DNA from: an uncultured Collinsella sp.
Lineage (GTDB): Bacteria > Actinomycetota > Coriobacteriia > Coriobacteriales > Coriobacteriaceae
DNA: 64,000 bases
Reading direction: 5' to 3'
Assembly (NCBI GenBank): GCA_959602645.1
Contig: CAUGTZ010000003.1
Coordinates: 1-64,000, forward strand
Part shown: positions 8,767 through 17,331 of the stretch, in pieces
How positions within the stretch are numbered: the first letter of the stretch is position 1
How the letters are laid out: the number at the start of each line of letters is the position of its first letter
Made by a program: the position numbers and the translations under genes
Notes under the pieces: model-generated
Seen by the model: the letters and a program-made list of their open reading frames with translations, nothing else
Database searches by the model: none
Told to the model about the DNA's origin: nothing

Positions 8767-9534
8767 ATGACTGAATCTGTTGTTGATTACAGCGAGCAGC
8801 CTCTGGCTGTCGAGGTCGACGACGTCACCATGATCTTTAACATGGCGTCCGAGTCGCTGACCAACCTCAAGGAGTACTTTATTAAGCTTGCCAAGCACGA
8901 GCTGTTCTTTGAAGAGTTTCGGGCACTTAAGCATATCTCGTTCGATATTCATCGCGGCGAAGTTGTCGGTCTGGTTGGTACCAATGGTTCCGGTAAGTCT
9001 ACGATGCTCAAGATCATCGCCGGCGTGCTTGACCCTAGTGAGGGCAGCGTTAAGGTGCACGGTAATATCGCACCATTGATTGAGCTTGGTGCCGGCTTTG
9101 ATCCTGAGTTGACTGCCCGTGAGAACATCTATCTGAACGGCGCTCTGCTCGGATATACCAAGGAGTTCATCGATGCCAACTTTGACGGCATTATTGAGTT
9201 CGCTGAGCTTCAGAACTTTGTCGACATGCCGTTAAAGAATTTCTCCTCGGGCATGGTTGCACGCATTGCCTTTGCAATCGCGACGATCACCGAGCCCGAT
9301 ATCCTGATCGTTGACGAGACGCTGTCCGTCGGTGACGTGTTCTTCCAGCAAAAGTGCGAGGCGCGAATTCAACACTTTATCCAGAGCGGTGACGTGACAG
9401 TTCTTTTTGTTTCGCATTCCATGGAGCAGGTTGAGCGCATTTGCCAGCGTGCCGTTTGGATTGAGAAGGGTGACCTTCGCATGGACGGCCCGGTTGATGA
9501 GGTCTGCAAGGCGTACCGCGAGCAGTTCAACTAG
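8767..9534 (+). CDS. Polysaccharide/teichoic-acid ABC exporter, ATPase subunit (Wzt/TagH-like)
   Basis: This 255-residue ATP-binding subunit has Walker A GTNGSGKST at 71-79, an LKNFSSGM signature, a Walker B ending in DILIVDETLSVGD and the switch His in FVSHS. The ENIYLNG segment and the Ser-Ser-Gly-Met signature are typical of the polysaccharide-export subfamily. It ends right after the nucleotide-binding domain, so it lacks the C-terminal carbohydrate-recognition domain of long Wzt proteins. Substrate choice would then rest on the permease. The ATG at 8767 has AAGGAG at the right distance; a GTG at 8764 is the alternative. Confidence 0.9.
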   Translation: MTESVVDYSEQPLAVEVDDVTMIFNMASESLTNLKEYFIKLAKHELFFEEFRALKHISFDIHRGEVVGLVGTNGSGKSTMLKIIAGVLDPSEGSVKVHGNIAPLIELGAGFDPELTARENIYLNGALLGYTKEFIDANFDGIIEFAELQNFVDMPLKNFSSGMVARIAFAIATITEPDILIVDETLSVGDVFFQQKCEARIQHFIQSGDVTVLFVSHSMEQVERICQRAVWIEKGDLRMDGPVDEVCKAYREQFN

Positions 9535-9586
9535 GTTATAATTACTTGCGCTTGGCTGAGTTGCTTGGCTGGGCGTGCGGTCATTT

Positions 9587-9663
9587 GCTCCATTAGCTCA
9601 GTTGGATAGAGCAGGGGACTTCTAATCCCAAGGTCGACGGTTCGAATCCGCCATGGAGCACCA
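9587..9663 (+). tRNA. tRNA-Arg (anticodon UCU)
   Basis: A 77-nt cloverleaf with the 7-bp acceptor stem GCTCCAT/ATGGAGC, a D-stem GCTC/GAGC, the anticodon loop CTTCTAA (anticodon TCT), the T-loop TTCGAAT and an encoded CCA at 9661-9663. It should read AGA and AGG. A TATAAT at 9537-9542 could be its -10 element. Confidence 0.95.
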
Positions 9664-9672
9664 TCGTTTATT

Positions 9673-9706
9673 AAGCCCGGACCGCTTGGTGGTCTGGGCT
9701 TTTTTC
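9673..9706 (+). terminator. Rho-independent terminator after tRNA-Arg(UCU)
   Basis: An 11-bp stem (9673-9683 with 9691-9701, one G-T pair) with a 7-nt loop is followed by a run of T's. It lies 10 nt after the tRNA. Confidence 0.9.
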
Positions 9707-9734
9707 TTGTTGCTGCAGTTTTGAAGGGCGTGCT

Positions 9735-10712
9735 ATGAGCAGTAAAAGGCTCGATTGGATTGATATTGCTAAGGGCATTGCAATTATTCTGGTCATTGTG
9801 GGGCACACTGTTCCAAATCCTTCTCCTTTGCGACATGCAATTTTCTCTTTTCATATGCCGGTGTTCTTTTTTCTTGCCGGGTATACGTTTAGGCCGAAGC
9901 CGTGGCGCGAGCTGCTGAGTGGTTCGGTGTCGCGCCTGCTGGTGCCGTATGTGGTTCTTGCACTGGCGTGGCAGGTGCCGACGTTCTTAATGAGCGGCGC
10001 TCCTTTGACAAGCGGTACGCTGGTTGCGGGGTTTAAGACGCTTGTGTTTGCCTCGGGCGTTGATGTGCCTGGGTTTGGCGTTACCGCCGTTGGCATGGCA
10101 TGGTTTTTGGCGGCGCTGTTTACGTCGCGCCTGCTGTTTAATGCGCTTGTGCGGCTGTTTGATCGCCGCAGGATTGGGGTTGTTTGGCAGGGCGTTGTCT
10201 GTGCCGCGATTGCCTTTTGCGGTTTGAGCGTGTCTCGCTATTTTGGTGCTTACCTGCCGCTCGATTTGGATTTGAGCTGCTATATCGTCTTGCTGATGTG
10301 GATTGGTTATACGGCGCGCCAAAGGGGGCTGGAGCCGAGCGTGAGCAAGCCTCTGCTGTTTATTGGAGCCGGTGTTGCTTGGCTCGTCCTTGCCGCGCTG
10401 AGTGGGCTTGAGCTTTCGAGCCGCCGCGTGGATGGATTTGTTGTTGCGACGGTTGCTGCTGTTGCGGGTAGCTACTGCGTCTGTTGGGTTTCGATGGCGT
10501 TGGAGAAGTTGAAAGACGTGCCGGTTTTGGGGTCCTTTGAGCGAGGACTCGTGTTTTGAGGACAAGCCAGTCTGGCAATCTTTGCAATCCACGCGGTCGA
10601 TTGGTTTATTCCTTGGCAGACGATGTCGTTGCTCATGATGCTGCCGGTGCCATGGCTCTTTGCGTCGATTGTGCGCTGCTCCTGCGATATTGGATTGGCG
10701 TACGTGATTAAG
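9735..10712 (+). pseudogene. Acyltransferase-3 family membrane protein, interrupted by in-frame TGA
   Basis: The frame begins MSSKRLDWIDIAKGIAIILV and shows the family's early motifs: Asp and Lys of the first helix, GHT, then FSFHMPVFFFLAGY. It has about eight TM segments. The reading stops at a TGA at 10557-10559. The same frame then continues for 50 residues with GQASLAIFAIHAVDWF, the expected last part of this family, to a TAA at 10710-10712. One base change therefore appears to have cut the last helices off. The 274-residue product may be inactive, or the TGA may be a sequencing error. Intact members O-acetylate (or otherwise acylate) surface glycans, fitting the neighbouring wall-polymer genes. 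Confidence 0.8.
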
Positions 10713-10720
10713 AAGGCGTA

Positions 10721-10766
10721 ATAACGGCGGGGAGGACCAACTTGGCCCTCCCCGCCGTTATTTATT
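10721..10766. terminator. Strong convergent terminator between acyltransferase and aroQ
   Basis: A perfect 16-bp stem (10721-10736 with 10747-10762) with a 10-nt loop. AATAA on one side and TTATT on the other let it work for both converging units. Confidence 0.85.
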
Positions 10767-10785
10767 CAGTAGTACCGCTGTTTAA

Positions 10786-11220
10786 CTAATCGAGACGTTC
10801 CCTCAGCAGCTCCAACGCGTGGGCATACCCCTGCAGGCCTTCGCCGGTGATGGTGGCGAAGCAGGCCAGGCGGGCGTAGCTTACCTGGCGGAAGTCCTCG
10901 CGGGTCTCGACGGCGCTGATGTGGACCTCGACGGCAGGGATGGCGACGGCCTTGAGGGCATCGAGGATCGCGACGCTCGTGTGCGTGTAGGCCGCCGGGT
11001 TGATGACGATGCCGTCGACCTTGCCGTAGGCCTCCTGGATCTTGTCGACGATGCTGCCCTCGTGGTTAGACTGGAAGACCTCGACCTCGTCGAAGCCCTG
11101 TGCAGCACCCGCTTCCTGGCAGATCTGCACTAAGCGGTCGTAGTTGTCGCTGCCATAGATGCCCGGCTCGCGAATGCCGAGCATGTTGAGGTTGGGGCCG
11201 TTGATGACGAGTGCCTTCAT
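10786..11220 (-). CDS. aroQ: 3-dehydroquinate dehydratase, type II
   Basis: At 144 residues it has the usual size for the small dodecameric type II enzyme, which catalyses the third shikimate step (3-dehydroquinate to 3-dehydroshikimate). The N-terminal NGPNLNMLG at 8-15 carries the flexible lid with the catalytic Tyr22 and Arg17 close behind; the SNHEGSIVDKI segment and the INPAAYTHTSVA loop follow, and EVHIS comes later. It is the last gene of the minus-strand aromatic cluster. It is separated from aroEK by 99 nt holding a 12-bp inverted repeat, so its expression may partly depend on read-through. Confidence 0.95.
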   Translation of the reverse strand: MKALVINGPNLNMLGIREPGIYGSDNYDRLVQICQEAGAAQGFDEVEVFQSNHEGSIVDKIQEAYGKVDGIVINPAAYTHTSVAILDALKAVAIPAVEVHISAVETREDFRQVSYARLACFATITGEGLQGYAHALELLRERLD

Positions 11221-11280
11221 GGTTGCTTCCTTTGCAGTTGGTTGGCGTGGCTGGTCTTGCGATCTTCGGCGTTTGCCCAG

Positions 11281-11322
11281 ATAAAACCTGCCAAAATAAA
11301 CCTGTCCCTTTTTGGCAGGTTA
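11281..11322 (-). terminator. Inverted repeat / possible intra-operon terminator
   Basis: A 12-bp perfect inverted repeat (11285-11296 with 11310-11321) has a 13-nt loop and overlaps the aroEK stop codon. On the minus strand it is followed by TTAT. Its arms (AACCTGCC with an A-run) look like a dispersed intergenic element as much as a terminator. Confidence 0.5.
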
Positions 11323-12558
11323 GAGGGTCTCGACGATGGCGGCCGCGGTTTTGGCGGCGCAGTCGCGTGAGTCGATGATGTAGTCGGCCCAGGCGCGGTA
11401 GCGCGGCATGCGCTGCTCGGCGAGCTTATCGATGCCATCGCGGGCGGTGATGGGACGCCCCTTGTGGGCGAGTTCGTCGAGCTTGCGGTTGAGCATCACA
11501 ATCTGGCTGTTCTGGTGCAGTAGCGGATAGTTCTCATCACGCGTGACCACGCCGCCGCCGGTGGAGAGCACCAGGCCGCTGCGCTTGGAGATGTCGGCCA
11601 GCGCCGCCGTCTCCTGCTCACGGAAGGCCGCCTCGCCGCGTTCGACGATAAAGTCGGCGCAGGGCATGCCCAGGCACTCCTCGAGGGCGCGATCGAGGTC
11701 GATGTGCTCGCGGCCTGTGAGCTGGGCGATCTGCTCGCCCACGCGGGTCTTGCCCGAGCCCGGCATGCCGATGAGCGCGATGTTCTGCTCGCGGCGGGAC
11801 AGACGCTCCGTCACATCCAGGATGCGCTCGCGCGGGGTGGCTTGGCCGGTGTAACGCTCTACAGCCTGTGCCGCCTGGGCAACAAGCATGAGCAGGCCGC
11901 CGATGCAGGGGATGCCGCGGCGCTCGGCCTCGAGCATCAGACCCGTGCGGGCGGGGTTGTAGACAATGTCGATGACGCCTTCGAGTGCATTGAGGCCTTC
12001 GAGCGTGCAGGGAGCGTCGGGGCAGTGGGGGAACATGCCGGCGGGCGTGCAGTTGACGAGCAATACCGCATCGGATTGCTGCGCGATGTTGCCGTAGTTG
12101 ACTACGCTCGTGCGACCCACGGGTACGACGATGGCGCCCAGATCTCCGAGCACCATACTGGCCGTGGTGCCAGCACCGCCGGTGGCGCCGAGCACGAGAG
12201 CCTTCTTACCGGCAACCTCAACGCCTTGCTCCTCGACCAGGCACTGAAAACCAAAGTAGTCGGTATTGTCGCCGCGCAGGCGGCCGTCGGGCAGGCGTGT
12301 GATGGTGTTGACGTTGCCCATGCGCTCGGCCAGCGGGCTCAACTCGTCCAGGTAGTCCATGACGGCACGCTTGTAGGGGATGGTCACGTTGGTACCTTCC
12401 CACTCATCACCCGTCATAAAAGTCTCAAGATCCTCGGGCTCGCGCTCAAAACGCACATACTCGAGCCCAGCGAGCTCTTTGTAGATGGTCGGGGTGTAGC
12501 TGTGGCCCAGCACGCGGCCCAGCACGCCGTAGGGGCGGGTTGCGGCGGTATCGGTCAT
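11320..12558 (-). CDS. aroE-aroK: Shikimate dehydrogenase - shikimate kinase fusion
   Basis: The protein has 412 residues and two domains. Residues 1-245 are AroE-like: GHSYTP near 19-23 (usually HSLSP), NVTIPYK with the catalytic Lys63, GDNTDYFGF with Asp100, and an NADP-binding LGATGGAG at 123-130. Residues 258-412 are AroK: P-loop GMPGSGKT at 264-271, the DLDRALEE shikimate-binding Asp, STGGGVVTR and the lid region with RMPRYRAWAD. The linker is about 15 residues. The fusion carries out two successive steps (3-dehydroshikimate to shikimate to shikimate-3-phosphate). Its ATG follows the pheA stop codon directly (TAGATG). The AroE half has no internal stop and keeps its key residues, so both activities are expected. 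Confidence 0.92.
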   Translation of the reverse strand: MTDTAATRPYGVLGRVLGHSYTPTIYKELAGLEYVRFEREPEDLETFMTGDEWEGTNVTIPYKRAVMDYLDELSPLAERMGNVNTITRLPDGRLRGDNTDYFGFQCLVEEQGVEVAGKKALVLGATGGAGTTASMVLGDLGAIVVPVGRTSVVNYGNIAQQSDAVLLVNCTPAGMFPHCPDAPCTLEGLNALEGVIDIVYNPARTGLMLEAERRGIPCIGGLLMLVAQAAQAVERYTGQATPRERILDVTERLSRREQNIALIGMPGSGKTRVGEQIAQLTGREHIDLDRALEECLGMPCADFIVERGEAAFREQETAALADISKRSGLVLSTGGGVVTRDENYPLLHQNSQIVMLNRKLDELAHKGRPITARDGIDKLAEQRMPRYRAWADYIIDSRDCAAKTAAAIVETL

Positions 12559-13704
12559 CTAGAGCACCTCCGTATAGCTGCCAAAGTAGGTGAAGCTCTC
12601 GCACACGTCGTCGATGGAATCGAGCAAGTCGTCGAGGGCCTTGCTGCCAAAGGGGCAGTCCAGGTCAAAGTAGAACATAAACTCAAAGTCGTGCCCGGGG
12701 ATGGGGCGGCTCTCGAGCTTGATGAGGTTGATGTTGAGCGCGTAGAAGCGCTCGAGTACGCGGTAGAGGGCGCCCGGCTCGTTGGCCGTGGTGATCATGA
12801 GTGAGGTACGGTTGGCGCCGGGATAGACGCGCGGTTCGCGACTGATGACGACGAAGCGCGTGTAGTTGTTGTCCGAGTCCTGAATGTTGGGCTCCAGCAC
12901 CTCCAAGCCGTAGAGCGCCGCACAGCTGCGCGAGGCAATAGCGGCGACGTTGGTGCGTTCGGAGTTGGCGACCATCTCGGCCGACATGGCGGTGTTGGGG
13001 TACTTGGTGGCATGCAGGCCGTGGCCCTCGATAAAGCCGGCGCACTGGGCAATGGCTTGGCCGTGGCTGTAGACCTCGCGCACGTCCTGGAGCTTGGTGC
13101 CGGGTTTGACGAGCAGGTTGTGATCGATCTTGAGGCGCAGCGAGCGCACGATATGGAAGTCGAACTGGGCAAGCAAGTCGTAGACGGCGTTGACCGAGCC
13201 TGCGGTGGAGTTTTCGATGGGTAGCACGCCAAACTCGCAAAAGCCGTCGCGTACGGCGCGCATAACGCCCTCGAAGGTCTCAAAGAAGGCGATATCGGGC
13301 ACGTCGAAGAGCTTGCACGCGGCGATCTGGCTGTAGGCGCCCTCAACGCCCTGGCAGGCGACGGTGGCCGTCTGGGGGAAGGGCGTGTCAAAGGTTGCGG
13401 CCGTGGCATGGGCCTTTTGCGACACCGTGGTGCCCTTGAGCTCGTTGATGAAGCGCTGCTGCTCGGCCTTGCTCATGCTCATGAGGAGGCGGAACAGGGT
13501 GATGGTCTGGGCCTCGTAGCGCTCGGGTGCGCGGCTGGCGAGGTTGTTGAGTTTGGAGCGCTCGCGGGCGGGGTCAAAGATGGCCTTGCCCATCTCGATC
13601 TTGGATTTGGCGACTTCGGTGGCAATGTCCATACGCTCGACAAAGCTGTTGAGCAGGGTGGTGTCGATGCCATCGATGGCCTGGCGAATATCGGCAAGGT
13701 CCAT
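12559..13704 (-). CDS. pheA: Bifunctional chorismate mutase / prephenate dehydratase (P-protein)
   Basis: This 381-residue protein has three parts: an all-helical AroQ-type chorismate mutase (about 1-85, beginning LADIRQAIDGID); a prephenate dehydratase domain (about 112-290, with GVEGAYSQIAA, ENSTAGSV and NYTRFVVI); and an ACT domain (about 298-381) with the ESRP motif that binds phenylalanine for feedback inhibition. It converts chorismate to phenylpyruvate. The ATG at 13704 has AAAGGGG 6 nt upstream; a GTG 15 nt earlier is not supported. It lies 72 nt after aroC and directly abuts aroEK. Confidence 0.95.
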   Translation of the reverse strand: MDLADIRQAIDGIDTTLLNSFVERMDIATEVAKSKIEMGKAIFDPARERSKLNNLASRAPERYEAQTITLFRLLMSMSKAEQQRFINELKGTTVSQKAHATAATFDTPFPQTATVACQGVEGAYSQIAACKLFDVPDIAFFETFEGVMRAVRDGFCEFGVLPIENSTAGSVNAVYDLLAQFDFHIVRSLRLKIDHNLLVKPGTKLQDVREVYSHGQAIAQCAGFIEGHGLHATKYPNTAMSAEMVANSERTNVAAIASRSCAALYGLEVLEPNIQDSDNNYTRFVVISREPRVYPGANRTSLMITTANEPGALYRVLERFYALNINLIKLESRPIPGHDFEFMFYFDLDCPFGSKALDDLLDSIDDVCESFTYFGSYTEVL

Positions 13705-13726
13705 GGAGGCCCCTTTCACGTGTTGG

Positions 13727-13777
13727 TGATTTTTCTGGGACGGGCGTGGGGGCCGGAGTTGGCCCCCCGGAGATTTT
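13727..13777. repeat. Copy of a dispersed TGATTTTTCTGGGACGGG element with hairpin
   Basis: Positions 13727-13744 are identical over 18 nt to 47405-47422. A GC-rich hairpin (GGGGGCC/GGCCCCC, about 13748-13768) follows. It lies in the aroC-pheA gap and has no clear T-tract on the minus strand. Confidence 0.6.
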
Positions 13778-14874
13778 TAGAGCTGGGCGGCGTCCTCGAG
13801 TAGGGCGTCCCAGATGGCGAGGGCGGCGGCTGCTTCGGCTACGGGGACGGCGCGCGGGACGATGCAGGGATCGTGGCGGCCGTGGACCGAGAGCCCGGCA
13901 TTTTCCATAGCGTCCATGTCCACCGTCTGCTGCTCGCGGCCAATGGAGGGCGTCGGCTTTACGGCCATGCGCCACATGACGGGCGCGCCGGTCGAAATAC
14001 CGCCCAGGATGCCGCCGGCGTTGTTGGACTCGACCTTGATCTCGCCGGTCTCGGCATCGATGCGATACGGATCATTGTTCTCGCTGCCGCGCATGGCGGC
14101 CACGGCAAAGCCCATGCCAAACTCCACGCCCTTTACGGCGGGAATGCCAAACGCGATTTGCGCGATGCGGTTCTCGATGCCGTCAAACATGGGGTCGCCG
14201 ATGCCCGCGGGAAGCCCATAAATGCCGCACTCCACGATGCCGCCGATGCTGTCGAGTTCGTCGCGTGCGGCTAGGATCTCCTCGCGCATGCGGCCGGCTG
14301 CGGCGGCGTCAATGCAAGGAAGATCGTTCGTAAGGATCGCCTTGCGGTCGGCCTCGCGATAGACCATGTCGTCCATCGGCAGGTCGGAGATGCCGCCGAT
14401 CTGCGCGACGTGCGCCATCACGTTAATGCCGCGGGCCTCGAGTGCCTGCAGCGCAATGCCGCCGGCAATGCACAGGGGTGCCGTTAGGCGGCCAGAGAAA
14501 TGCCCACCGCCGGCGACCTCGTGCATGTTGTGATACTTCACGCGCGCCGGAAAATCCGCGTGTCCGGGGCGGGGCTTGCGGCGCAGCTCGGAATAGTCCT
14601 TTGAGCGCGTGTTGGTGTTCTCGATAATCGCGGCGATGGGTGCTCCCGTGGTATGTCCATCGACCACACCGGCGATGATGTGGGCGGCGTCGGCCTCGCG
14701 GCGTTTGGTCGCGGTCTCGTCGCGACCGGGGGCACGACGGTCAAGGAAGGCCTGCAGCCGCTCCTGGTCAACAGCGATGCCCGCCGGGATGCCATCGAGG
14801 GAGCAGCCGATGGCGGGGGAGTGCGACTGGCCGAAGATGCTTAAGTGCAAGACGTTGCCAAAGGTCGAGGACAT
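13777..14874 (-). CDS. aroC: Chorismate synthase
   Basis: This 365-residue protein has the family signatures: GQSHSPAIGC at 15-24, the RRxPGRDE region and RKPRPGHAD, followed by the AGGGHFSGRLTA and FGMGF... segments of the FMN-binding site. It carries out the last common step, from EPSP to chorismate, using reduced FMN. The ATG is separated by a single base from the aroA stop codon (translational coupling likely). Length and motifs match active enzymes. Confidence 0.96.
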   Translation of the reverse strand: MSSTFGNVLHLSIFGQSHSPAIGCSLDGIPAGIAVDQERLQAFLDRRAPGRDETATKRREADAAHIIAGVVDGHTTGAPIAAIIENTNTRSKDYSELRRKPRPGHADFPARVKYHNMHEVAGGGHFSGRLTAPLCIAGGIALQALEARGINVMAHVAQIGGISDLPMDDMVYREADRKAILTNDLPCIDAAAAGRMREEILAARDELDSIGGIVECGIYGLPAGIGDPMFDGIENRIAQIAFGIPAVKGVEFGMGFAVAAMRGSENNDPYRIDAETGEIKVESNNAGGILGGISTGAPVMWRMAVKPTPSIGREQQTVDMDAMENAGLSVHGRHDPCIVPRAVPVAEAAAALAIWDALLEDAAQL

Positions 14875-14875
14875 G

Positions 14876-16195
14876 CTATTCCTCCTCGAGTGTGACCTTG
14901 CCGCCCAGCAGGCGGTAGTGGTCGAAGAAATCGGGATAGGACTTGTTGACGGCCTCGGCGCCGTGGATCACGACCTCGCCGGTGGCGCGGCTCGCGGCGA
15001 TCGCGGCCATCATGGCGATGCGATGGTCGTTGTGCGAATCGACTTCGCCGCCGGTGAAGGCATCGACACCCTTGATGATGAGGTCATCGCTGGCAATGCG
15101 CACCTGCGCGCCCAGCGCGGTGAGCTCGCGGGTGGTCGTGACCAGGCGGTCGGATTCCTTGATGCGCAGACGGGCGCAATCGCGGATAAAGGTGCGGCCC
15201 TGCGCCAGCGAGGCTACGGCCGAGATGACGGGCACCAGGTCAGGAATGTCGTGGGCGCTCATCTCAAAGCCGGCGAGCTTGTCGGACTTCACGGTGGCGG
15301 CGTTGGTGGAGCGCACGATGCGGGCGCCAAAGCGCGAAAGCGCGGCGAGCACGTTTCGGTCGCCCTGCGCGGAGCTCAGGGATACGCCCTCCACGGTGAT
15401 GGGGTCGGCGCCGATAGCGCCGGCGCACAGCCAAAAGGCGGCGTTGGACCAGTCGAGCTCGACGGCTACGCTGCCGGGCGTGCGGTACGAGCCGCTGCTC
15501 ACGCGGAAGTTCGTGACTTCGGGCTGGCCGTCCTTGGCCGGAATACGCTCGACGTTGACCTCGACGCCAAAGGCCTTCATGGCCTGGATCGTCAGGTTGA
15601 TGTAGGGACGGCTCTCAATGAGGCCGGTTACCTGCACGCAGGAGGGCTGGGCCAGCAGCGGGGCTGCCAGCAGCAGGCCGGAGATATACTGCGAGCTCAC
15701 GTTGCCCGGAAGCACAAAGGTGCCCGGGCGCATGCGTCCGCTCGTCTTGAGCGGAAAACCGCCCAGACCCTGTAGGTCGCAGCCGGCGGCGATGATCTCG
15801 TCCGAGAGCGGGGAGAGCGGGCGGGCGCCCAGGCGGCCCTGGCCTACGAAGGTGGCATCCGCACCCAGCGCGCAGGCGACAGGCAGCATAAAGCGGAGCG
15901 TGGATCCACTTTCGCCGCAGTCAAGCGTGCCGCCGGCAAGGGCCTTGAGCAGGCCAAACTCAACACTCTTCATGGTGGGGTGGACCTGGAAGCCGTCCTC
16001 GACGGTCTCGATGCGAGCACCCAGGGCCGTAAGGCAACGCACCGTAGCCTCGATGTCGGCGCAGGTGGTATTGCAGGTGACGTGTGTCTCGCCGTTGGCA
16101 AGCGCAGCGCAGATGATGAGGCGATGCGCCATCGACTTGGACGCGATGGCGGGAACGGTGCCCTTGAGCGGGGACGGGGTGATGCGGGCTAGCAT
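14876..16195 (-). CDS. aroA: 3-phosphoshikimate 1-carboxyvinyltransferase (EPSP synthase)
   Basis: This 439-residue, two-domain enzyme transfers enolpyruvate from PEP to shikimate-3-phosphate. SKSMAHR at 19-25 holds the phosphate-binding Lys, Ser and Arg; CGESGSTLRFMLPVA is the PEP-binding loop; IKESDRL is present near the C-terminal third. The start overlaps the aroB stop by 7 nt. The GESGSTLRF loop differs from the GNSGTAMRP form of glyphosate-sensitive class I enzymes and resembles class II or more divergent types. Confidence 0.95.
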   Translation of the reverse strand: MLARITPSPLKGTVPAIASKSMAHRLIICAALANGETHVTCNTTCADIEATVRCLTALGARIETVEDGFQVHPTMKSVEFGLLKALAGGTLDCGESGSTLRFMLPVACALGADATFVGQGRLGARPLSPLSDEIIAAGCDLQGLGGFPLKTSGRMRPGTFVLPGNVSSQYISGLLLAAPLLAQPSCVQVTGLIESRPYINLTIQAMKAFGVEVNVERIPAKDGQPEVTNFRVSSGSYRTPGSVAVELDWSNAAFWLCAGAIGADPITVEGVSLSSAQGDRNVLAALSRFGARIVRSTNAATVKSDKLAGFEMSAHDIPDLVPVISAVASLAQGRTFIRDCARLRIKESDRLVTTTRELTALGAQVRIASDDLIIKGVDAFTGGEVDSHNDHRIAMMAAIAASRATGEVVIHGAEAVNKSYPDFFDHYRLLGGKVTLEEE

Positions 16196-17295
16196 GCGGA
16201 AGCGTCTCCCTTCTGGCCGAGGCCCTCGTCAATTAAATCGTGGAAGGTGGAAAGCGGCGTGCGGTCGATGCTGCAACGGCCAATGCCGTGCGGAATTACC
16301 AGGTCAATCGTGTCACCGGCGCGCTTTTTATCGTGCAGTGCTTCGGCAAAGACGGCGTCGGCCGAAAGCTCGCAGCGGGTCTTGAGACCGTGGCGTGCGC
16401 AGAGCTCCTCGATGCGGCCCGGCAGCTCGGCGTCGCAGATGCCGTGCAGGGCCGCGGCGCGCGTGATGATGCCCATGCCGATTGAAACGCAGTTGCCGTG
16501 TCCGAGCTCAAAGTGCTCGCAGGCCTCGACGGCGTGCCCGGCGCTATGTCCAAAATTGAGGAGCTTACGCTGGTTGGTTTCGCGCTCGTCGGCGACGACC
16601 ACGGCGCGCTTGATGTCGATATTGCGGGCGATGATGAGCGCTACGCGGGCCACATCGCGGTTGAGCAGCTCCAGCGTGAGCGGGGTCTTCTCCAGTTCGG
16701 CGAAAAGCTCCGGGTCGGCGATCACGGCGTGCTTGACGACCTCGCCGCAGCCATCGGCGAACTGCTCGGGCGTGAGGGTGGCCAGGCACCCCACGTCGGC
16801 GATAACCACGCTCGGCTGCCAAAAGGCGCCGGCCAGGTTCTTGCCGGCAGCCAGGTCTATGGCGGTCTTGCCGCCCACCGACGAATCCACCATGGCGAGC
16901 AGGCTCGTCGGGATCTGCACAAACTTGCAGCCGCGCATGTAGGTGGCGGCCACAAAGCCCGCCATGTCGCCCACGACACCGCCGCCGAGTGCCACGATCA
17001 CGTCGGAGCGCGAAAGCTCGCGCTCGGCCACAAACTCCAAAATGGCAACGTAGGTCTCAGCGCGCTTATGGGCCTCGCCGGCCTCGAAGGTGCAGATGCT
17101 CACCTCGTAGCCTGACGCCTCCAGGCTCTGCTTAACGGGCATCTGGTAGAGCGGGCCCACGTTGGTGTCCGTCACGATGACGGCCTTGGTGCCGCCGGCG
17201 GTGGCGCGCACGAGCGGCCCCGCCTGCTCCAGCAAAAACGTGCCAACATGCACCTGGTAGGGGCGTGCAGTGTCGATATCGATGGTAATCGCCAT
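16189..17295 (-). CDS. aroB: 3-dehydroquinate synthase
   Basis: This 368-residue NAD- and metal-dependent enzyme converts DAHP to 3-dehydroquinate. GGGVVGDMAGF at 104-113 binds NAD, DSSVGGKTAID at 137-146 binds substrate phosphate, and NFGHSAGHAVE and the GHGNCVSIGM region supply metal ligands. The start has an AAAGGAC-like ribosome site. It lies 36 nt after tyrA and overlaps aroA. Confidence 0.96.
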   Translation of the reverse strand: MAITIDIDTARPYQVHVGTFLLEQAGPLVRATAGGTKAVIVTDTNVGPLYQMPVKQSLEASGYEVSICTFEAGEAHKRAETYVAILEFVAERELSRSDVIVALGGGVVGDMAGFVAATYMRGCKFVQIPTSLLAMVDSSVGGKTAIDLAAGKNLAGAFWQPSVVIADVGCLATLTPEQFADGCGEVVKHAVIADPELFAELEKTPLTLELLNRDVARVALIIARNIDIKRAVVVADERETNQRKLLNFGHSAGHAVEACEHFELGHGNCVSIGMGIITRAAALHGICDAELPGRIEELCARHGLKTRCELSADAVFAEALHDKKRAGDTIDLVIPHGIGRCSIDRTPLSTFHDLIDEGLGQKGDASAC

Positions 17296-17331
17296 AAGCT
17301 TCGGTCCTTTCGACCTGGCGTGATGGGTGGT

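Noticed and set aside
10557..10559. TGA in the acyltransferase read as selenocysteine
   Set aside because: No SECIS-like hairpin is evident just downstream and the family has no selenoproteins; a nonsense mutation is simpler.
9587..10712. tRNA-Arg as an integration site for a mobile element
   Set aside because: No integrase and no repeat of the tRNA 3' end are visible downstream; only a terminator and the broken acyltransferase follow.
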